A stretch of 64,000 bases of DNA. It comes from Phosphoribacter sp037045055 (lineage in GTDB: Bacteria > Actinomycetota > Actinomycetes > Actinomycetales > Dermatophilaceae). The position numbers and the translations under genes were made by a program. The notes under the pieces were generated by a model. It searched no databases and was not told the origin of the DNA. It worked only from the letters and a program-made list of their open reading frames with translations. This document shows, piece by piece, positions 59,055 through 64,000 of the stretch (position 1 is its first letter; the number at the start of each line of letters is the position of its first letter). Location of the stretch: the NCBI GenBank assembly GCA_037045055.1, contig JBAOHJ010000001.1, positions 682,001 through 746,000 on the forward strand. The letters are read 5' to 3'.

Positions 59055-60677
59055 TCAGGCCTTCTCGAACGCCACCGCGGCGAGGACCTCCGGCCAGCGC
59101 CGGTCCAGGGCCTGCCCGCCCTTCGCGGTGCCCACGACGAGGACGCCACCGCCCAGACCCACGGCCACACCCAGGGCCACCCACGCGAGGACGACGTTGG
59201 CCGTGGCGACCGAGAGCGCCGCCAGCGCCAGCGCCGGGGCCGCGACGACGAGCGTGCCCACCGAGCTCAGCGCGAACCCGATGAGCGACTGCAGCCCGCC
59301 GCCGGAGTTGACCTGGAACGGGTTGGCCCCGGGCGGCGGCACCGGCGACTGGAAGTAGGCGCCGACCCAGCTGCCGACCCCGCTTCCACCGAGGATCGTC
59401 GCGACCCCCCCGGCCAGGGAGGGGACGAGGACGTCGGTGCGCCCGGTGAACGCGGTGAGGCCGGCGAGGGTCGCCGCGACGATGGGCAGGACGATGACCA
59501 GCAGGGCGCGGACGCGACCGCGCCGGTCGTCGACGCCGCGCAGCCCGGCGGTGACATGCGTCCACAGCGCGGTCCCGTCGTAGGACAGATCCTGGGCGGC
59601 GCTGCTCGCGACGATGAGGCCCAGCACCGCGGGCGCGACGAACGGCACCTCGCGCGAGGCGCCCCCGCCGCCGGAGCTGCCGCCGATCGTCGGGGCCAGC
59701 ACCATGAGCACCGGCAGGAAGAGCATCATCACCGCGCTGGCGAGGAAGCGGGGGTCGCGGCGCCAGTAGCGCAGGCACCGGCCGGCGATGGCGCCGGCGG
59801 GTGAGGAGCCGGTGGCCCGGTCCAGCACGCCACGGTCCAGGACCCTCGCGCGGGTGCCGCTGCCCTCCGGCGGCTCGACGAGGGCGCGATCCAGGGCCCG
59901 CACCCATCCCCACCAGAGCCACCCGAGCAGCCCGACGGCCAGGACGAAGCGCGCGGCGGCGGCGCCCCACTGCCCGGCGGCGACGTCGCCGGGCGTGGCC
60001 CACGCCCAGCCGACCGGGGTCCACCCCAGGACCCGCGCCGCGGTGTCGAGGGTGTCCACGAGGGCGTCCGGGCCCGAGCGGGCCCGGGTGGTGACCAGGT
60101 CCACGACCTTGCCGGCGGCGATCCCCGACAGGCTCAACAGCACGGTCAGCACGATCGCCGTGGCCTCGCGGTAGCGGCGCGAGGACAACGACCGGGCGAA
60201 CGCCGCCGTGACCACCCGCGATGAGGCCACCGCGGTGAGCAGCGCCACCGGCACGCAGACCACGGCCGCCACGACCGCGGCCACGCTGGTGGACCAGACC
60301 GCCAGCTGCCCGAGCGCGACCAGCGTCGTGGCGATCGCCGGCAGCCCGACGAAGGCCGCGGCGAGCAGCCCGGGGGCGAGCTCACGGCCGCGCAACGGCA
60401 GCAGGGCGAACCGGGACGGGCTCAGCGTGTCGTCGACGCCGGCATACAGGATCGGCAGCAGCAGCCAGCCGAGGCTGAGCAGGCTGAACACGACGATGCT
60501 CGTGGAGCCGGCGTAGTCGGGGGCGCTCGCGCGCAGGGCCACTTGCCCGACGATGCCCAGGGCGACGACGAACAGGACGTAGAGGGCCCCGACGATCGTG
60601 CCGATGAGCCGCCAGACACTGGTGCGCAGGGTCTGACGCAGGATGCTCAGGCGGAGCCGGACGAAGAGCGCAACCAC
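59055..60677 (-). CDS. ABC transporter permease, exporter type
   Basis: Large polytopic membrane protein of 540 aa with about 12 hydrophobic helices, for example GTIVGALYVLFVVALGIVG near 30 and LALAALSVATANVVLAWVAL near 490. It resembles the permease partners of ABC-2-type exporters in actinobacteria. The GTG at 60677 overlaps the ATPase gene by 31 nt, so the two are coupled. No substrate can be inferred. Confidence 0.82.
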   Translation of the reverse strand: MVALFVRLRLSILRQTLRTSVWRLIGTIVGALYVLFVVALGIVGQVALRASAPDYAGSTSIVVFSLLSLGWLLLPILYAGVDDTLSPSRFALLPLRGRELAPGLLAAAFVGLPAIATTLVALGQLAVWSTSVAAVVAAVVCVPVALLTAVASSRVVTAAFARSLSSRRYREATAIVLTVLLSLSGIAAGKVVDLVTTRARSGPDALVDTLDTAARVLGWTPVGWAWATPGDVAAGQWGAAAARFVLAVGLLGWLWWGWVRALDRALVEPPEGSGTRARVLDRGVLDRATGSSPAGAIAGRCLRYWRRDPRFLASAVMMLFLPVLMVLAPTIGGSSGGGGASREVPFVAPAVLGLIVASSAAQDLSYDGTALWTHVTAGLRGVDDRRGRVRALLVIVLPIVAATLAGLTAFTGRTDVLVPSLAGGVATILGGSGVGSWVGAYFQSPVPPPGANPFQVNSGGGLQSLIGFALSSVGTLVVAAPALALAALSVATANVVLAWVALGVAVGLGGGVLVVGTAKGGQALDRRWPEVLAAVAFEKA

Positions 60678-61417
60678 CGCAGCGCCTCCTCTCCGGCGAC
60701 GTCGGCACCGAGCAGGTGCACGAAACGCTGCTGCAGGCTCTCGCCGGCGCGGACCTGCTCGACGCTGCCCGCGGTGACCACCCGGCCGGCGGCGATGACC
60801 GCGAGCTGGTCGCACAGCTGCTCGACCAGCTCCATGACGTGACTGGAGAAGATCACCGTGCCGCCGCCCGCGACGAACTGGCGCAGGATGCCCCGGATCG
60901 TCTCCCCGGAGAGCGGGTCCACCGACTCGAACGGCTCGTCGAGCAGCAGCAGCCGGGGAGCGTGGATGAGCGCACAGGCCAGGCCGATCTTCTTGGTCAT
61001 GCCCGCGGAGTAGTCCACGACCATCCGGTCGGCGTCCTCGGCGAGGTCGAGCACGTCGAGCAGCTCCGCGGAGCGCTCGAGGACCTGGGGGAGCGGCACT
61101 CGGCGCAGCAGCCCGACGTAGCGCAGCAGCTCGCGGCCCGAGAGCCGGTCGAACAGGCGCAGCCCGTCGGGCAGCACGCCCATGAGGGCCTTGGCCCGGG
61201 GCGGGTCGGCCCAGACGTCGACCCCCTCGACGAGCACCTGACCGTAGGTCGGGCGCAACAGGCCGGTGGTCATGGACAGGGTCGTGGTCTTGCCGGCCCC
61301 GTTGGGCCCGACCAGGCCGAAGACGCTCCCCCGGGCGACGGTCATGGACAGGTCGTCCACGGCCCGTTTGGGCCCGAAGTCCTTGACCAGGTGACTGATG
61401 ATCAGCGCGTCGGACAC
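60647..61417 (-). CDS. ABC transporter ATP-binding protein
   Basis: Nucleotide-binding subunit for the adjacent permease. The 256-aa protein has Walker A GPNGAGKTTT (about 36-45), Walker B in RLLLLDEPFESVDP (about 155), and the H-loop in IFSSHVME. The signature is VDYSAGMTKKIGLA, so YSAGM replaces the usual LSGGQ. The GTG at 61417 (SDALIISHLVKDFGP) is preferred; a TTG at 61429 is possible. DrrA-like ABC-2 exporters share this layout. Confidence 0.92.
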   Translation of the reverse strand: MSDALIISHLVKDFGPKRAVDDLSMTVARGSVFGLVGPNGAGKTTTLSMTTGLLRPTYGQVLVEGVDVWADPPRAKALMGVLPDGLRLFDRLSGRELLRYVGLLRRVPLPQVLERSAELLDVLDLAEDADRMVVDYSAGMTKKIGLACALIHAPRLLLLDEPFESVDPLSGETIRGILRQFVAGGGTVIFSSHVMELVEQLCDQLAVIAAGRVVTAGSVEQVRAGESLQQRFVHLLGADVAGEEALRWLRSSSGSA

Positions 61418-61472
61418 GCCACCAGTCAACCCCTCTTCGCCGGCGGTCGCGCGCCGACGGGCCGGACCGCCC

Positions 61473-62288
61473 TCACGGCAGCGGCACGCCGAGCAGCCGG
61501 ATCAGTCGCCGGTCCATCCACGCGTGGTCGGCCGCCACCCGCAGCTCGAAGTTCTCGGTGCCCACCCACGCGTCCAGGTCCGGGTGTCCCAGCGCCCGGG
61601 TGGCCGCCTCGACCCGAGCCGACAGCTCGGGGGTCAGCGCCACCCGATCGGCCTGGTCCGGCGGTCGATGCACCAGGGCGTGGATGCGCAGCAGTCGGTG
61701 CAGCTCGGCGACCGGGTCGGTGTGGTCGTCGACCCGCAGGTCCACCTCGACGTCGTCGCCGTAACCCGCTGCGGGACGCACGACCAGCAGGGCCGCCGAC
61801 TGCCGACCCCGGCGGTCGCCGCCGGCCGCGTCCCCGGCGGCCAGGACCGCGACGAGCCGCTCGGCGAAGTCGGGCGCCGTCGCGGTCGCCCGCCACGCGG
61901 CATACATCTGCGAGACCACCTGCGGGCCGGCGAGGATGTTGCCCTGGATGGCGACGTCGGGTGCGGCCAGCCCGCCGGCCCAGGGCAGGGCGCGGGCGCC
62001 GGTGAAGGTGGCCGACCCACCGGCCGCGTCGACCAGCCCGCACTGGCGCTCGTCGCGCCCGTCGTCGGCACCGACGAGAGCCTCGAGGGTATGCCGCGCG
62101 TCGGCACCCGCAGCCATCCGCGCCAGCCCCTCGGGCTTGAAGCCGAGGTTGGGCATGGCCTGGGTGGCCACCGCCCCGGCCCCCACCCGGGCGGCGGGCA
62201 CCGCCGCGCCGACGGCGAGGAACTTCGACGCGACCGCGACCCCGAGCCCCGCCCCGTCCGCGGACCTGGCGACGACCGAGAAGGTCAC
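61473..62288 (-). CDS. DUF1028 domain-containing protein
   Basis: Member of the DUF1028 family, which has an Ntn-hydrolase-like fold and no settled reaction. The 271-aa protein begins TFSVVARSADGAGLGVAVAS and contains VGAGAVATQAMPNLGFKPEG and VAIQGNILAGPQVV, all hallmarks. The C-terminal 80 residues (DHTDPVAELHRLLRIHALVH) form the extension common in this family. GTG start 15 nt after the ilvD stop, so it is probably co-transcribed. There is no evident link to valine synthesis. Confidence 0.9.
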   Translation of the reverse strand: MTFSVVARSADGAGLGVAVASKFLAVGAAVPAARVGAGAVATQAMPNLGFKPEGLARMAAGADARHTLEALVGADDGRDERQCGLVDAAGGSATFTGARALPWAGGLAAPDVAIQGNILAGPQVVSQMYAAWRATATAPDFAERLVAVLAAGDAAGGDRRGRQSAALLVVRPAAGYGDDVEVDLRVDDHTDPVAELHRLLRIHALVHRPPDQADRVALTPELSARVEAATRALGHPDLDAWVGTENFELRVAADHAWMDRRLIRLLGVPLP

Positions 62289-62303
62289 CGGGGCCGTCCG
62301 GGC

Positions 62304-63998
62304 TCAGTCGCAGACCGCGCCGTGGCTGGCGCTGCCGACGAGCCGGCGGTACTTGCCCAGGACGCCGGTGGGGTACTTCGACGGCGGCGGGAGGTATCCC
62401 ACCGCGCGCGAGGCCAGCTCGGCCTGCGGGACGTCGAGGTCCAGGGTGCCGTGCGCGACGTCCAGGACGATCCGGTCGCCGTCACGGACGAAGGCGATCG
62501 GCCCGGCGTCGACCGCCTCCGGGGCGACGTGACCCACGCACAGACCGGTCGTGCCCCCAGAGAAGCGCCCGTCGGTGACCAGCAGGACGTCCTTGCCCAG
62601 CCCGGCACCCTTGATCGCCGCGGTGATGGCCAGCATCTCGCGCATGCCGGGCCCGCCCTTGGGCCCCTCGTAACGGATGACGACGACGTCGCCGTGGGAC
62701 ATCGACCCGTCGGCGACGGCGTCCAACGCCGCGCGCTCGCCGTCGAAGACCCGCGCCCGACCCTCGACCACGGAGTCGTCGAAGCCGGCCGACTTGACCA
62801 CCGCGCCGTCGGGGGCCAGGGACCCGTGCAGGACGGTGATGCCGCCGGTGGCGTGGATCGGCTCGCGCAGGGCCCGGATGACCTTGCCGTCGACGTCCGG
62901 CGGGGCGAGGTCGGCGAGGTTCTCGGCCAGGGTGCGGCCGGTGACGGTGAGGGCATCGCCGTGCAGCAGGCCGGCGTCCAGCAGGGTGCGCATGACGACC
63001 GGGACGCCGCCGACCCGGTCGATGTCGGTCATCACGTAGGCGCCGAAGGGTTTGACGTCTGCCAGGTGCGGCACTCGGGCCCCGATCCGGGCGAAGTCGG
63101 CCATCTCCAAGGGCACCCGCGCCTCGTGGGCGATGGCCAGCAGGTGCAGGACCGCGTTCGTCGAGCCGCCGAAGGCCATGACGACCGCGATGGCGTTCTC
63201 GAAGGCCTCCCGGGTGAGGATCTGGCGGGCGGTGACGCCCTGGCGCAGCAACTGGACCACCGCCTCACCGGACTTGCGCGCGAACCCGTCGCGGCGTCGA
63301 TCGGTGGCCGGCGGCGCGGCCGAGCCCGGCAGCGACATCCCCAGCGCCTCGCCGACCGTCGCCATGGTGTTGGCCGTGTACATCCCCCCGCACGCGCCCT
63401 CGCCCGGACAGATCGCCCGCTCGATGGCGTCGACGTCCGCCCGGCTCATCAGCCCGCGCATGCAGGCCCCGACCGCCTCGTAGGCGTCGATGATGGTCAC
63501 GGTCCGCTCCGAACCGTCGGAGAGCTTGGCGATGCCGGGCAGGATCGAGCCGGCATACAGGAACACCGCGGCGAGGTCCAGGCGCGCGGCCGCCATGAGC
63601 ATGCCGGGTAGGGACTTGTCGCACCCGGCGAGCAGCACCGACCCGTCGAGCCGCTCGGCCATCATCACCGTCTCGACCGAGTCGGCGATGATCTCCCGGG
63701 ACACCAGCGAGAAGTGCATGCCCTCATGGCCCATGGCGATCCCGTCGCTGACCGAGATCGTGCCGAACTCCAGCGGGTAGCCACCGGCGGCGTGCACGCC
63801 GTCCTTGGCGGCCTTGGCCAACCGGTCGAGCGAGAGGTTGCAGGGGGTGATCTCGTTCCACGAGCTGGCGATGCCGATCTGCGGTTTGGCGAAGTCGTCG
63901 TCGCCCAGACCGACGGCGCGCAGCATCCCCCGCGCGGCGGCCTTCTCCAGCCCGTCCGTGACGTCGCGGCTGCGCGGCTTGAGGTCCGGTGTGGTCAT
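62304..63998 (-). CDS. ilvD: Dihydroxy-acid dehydratase
   Basis: Dehydrates the dihydroxy acids made by IlvC to the keto acids used by IlvE. The 564-aa Fe-S enzyme has three candidate cluster Cys residues in TPCNLSL (about 53), LAGCDKSLPGM (about 125) and CPGEGACGGMYTANTM (about 196). A C-terminal substrate block reads VTDGRFSGGTTGLCVGHVAP. The Cys pattern fits the [2Fe-2S] type known from mycobacteria. The ATG at 63998 is two bases from the window edge, so its promoter is not visible. Confidence 0.97.
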   Translation of the reverse strand: MTTPDLKPRSRDVTDGLEKAAARGMLRAVGLGDDDFAKPQIGIASSWNEITPCNLSLDRLAKAAKDGVHAAGGYPLEFGTISVSDGIAMGHEGMHFSLVSREIIADSVETVMMAERLDGSVLLAGCDKSLPGMLMAAARLDLAAVFLYAGSILPGIAKLSDGSERTVTIIDAYEAVGACMRGLMSRADVDAIERAICPGEGACGGMYTANTMATVGEALGMSLPGSAAPPATDRRRDGFARKSGEAVVQLLRQGVTARQILTREAFENAIAVVMAFGGSTNAVLHLLAIAHEARVPLEMADFARIGARVPHLADVKPFGAYVMTDIDRVGGVPVVMRTLLDAGLLHGDALTVTGRTLAENLADLAPPDVDGKVIRALREPIHATGGITVLHGSLAPDGAVVKSAGFDDSVVEGRARVFDGERAALDAVADGSMSHGDVVVIRYEGPKGGPGMREMLAITAAIKGAGLGKDVLLVTDGRFSGGTTGLCVGHVAPEAVDAGPIAFVRDGDRIVLDVAHGTLDLDVPQAELASRAVGYLPPPSKYPTGVLGKYRRLVGSASHGAVCD

Positions 63999-64000
63999 GG

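Overview
This 64 kb window is a contiguous piece of chromosome from a high-GC actinobacterium. The gene order, GC-rich codons, frequent GTG starts and F420-type and MmpL-type genes all fit. The order resembles mycobacterial and Micrococcales core regions, and an Intrasporangiaceae-like member of the Micrococcales is my best guess, with low certainty. I see no phage, insertion sequence, CRISPR array, tRNA gene or toxin island. Nearly every gene lies on the minus strand; the exceptions are an MMPL transporter (966-3167) and an M23 peptidase (46650-47675).

Layout, left to right. 1-6240: a truncated and apparently frameshifted rarA, the MMPL exporter, aspS, a hypothetical gene and a Nudix hydrolase. 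6253-15228 (read right to left): a compact run of TPR protein, HAD phosphatase, histone-like repeat protein, a 70-aa protein, tlyA, NAD kinase, recN and pyrG, many overlapping by 4 nt. 15351-20850: a complete rRNA operon (16S-23S-5S) with leader, processing stem and terminator. 21087-23662: tyrS, a deazaflavin-dependent oxidoreductase and a DNA-3-methyladenine glycosylase. 23667-29978: the arginine operon argC-J-B-D-R-H, lacking argF and argG. 30029-37590: pheST, an orphan histidine kinase, an rRNA methyltransferase and the infC-rpmI-rplT translation operon. 37632-42523: MFS exporter, gltX, corA and a secreted SGNH hydrolase. 42631-50519: branched-chain and serine genes (cimA, ilvE, leuB, serA) with a HAD phosphatase and the M23 peptidase. 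50652-55082: a lipid module of DedA-like membrane protein, acyl-CoA ligase, WS/DGAT acyltransferase and MarR regulator. 55289-63998: ilvB-ilvN-ilvC, an ABC exporter pair, a DUF1028 protein and ilvD.

Most of the window is core biosynthesis and translation. Branched-chain amino acids dominate the right half: cimA starts the threonine-independent isoleucine route, ilvBN, ilvC and ilvD carry the common steps, leuB serves leucine and ilvE does the last transamination. Two of these transcripts, ilvBNC and cimA, carry the parts of ribosome-mediated attenuators: a short leader peptide rich in the relevant residues, then a GC-rich hairpin and a U-run. Arginine synthesis appears to be controlled by an operator lying over the argC promoter.

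The least explained signal is a DNA word, CGGCATAC / GTATGCCG. By eye I count about 54 copies outside the rRNA genes, on both strands, in several reading frames and between genes. Several copies form inverted pairs. Base composition alone would give only about two copies. It looks like a DNA-level signal, and I do not recognise it.
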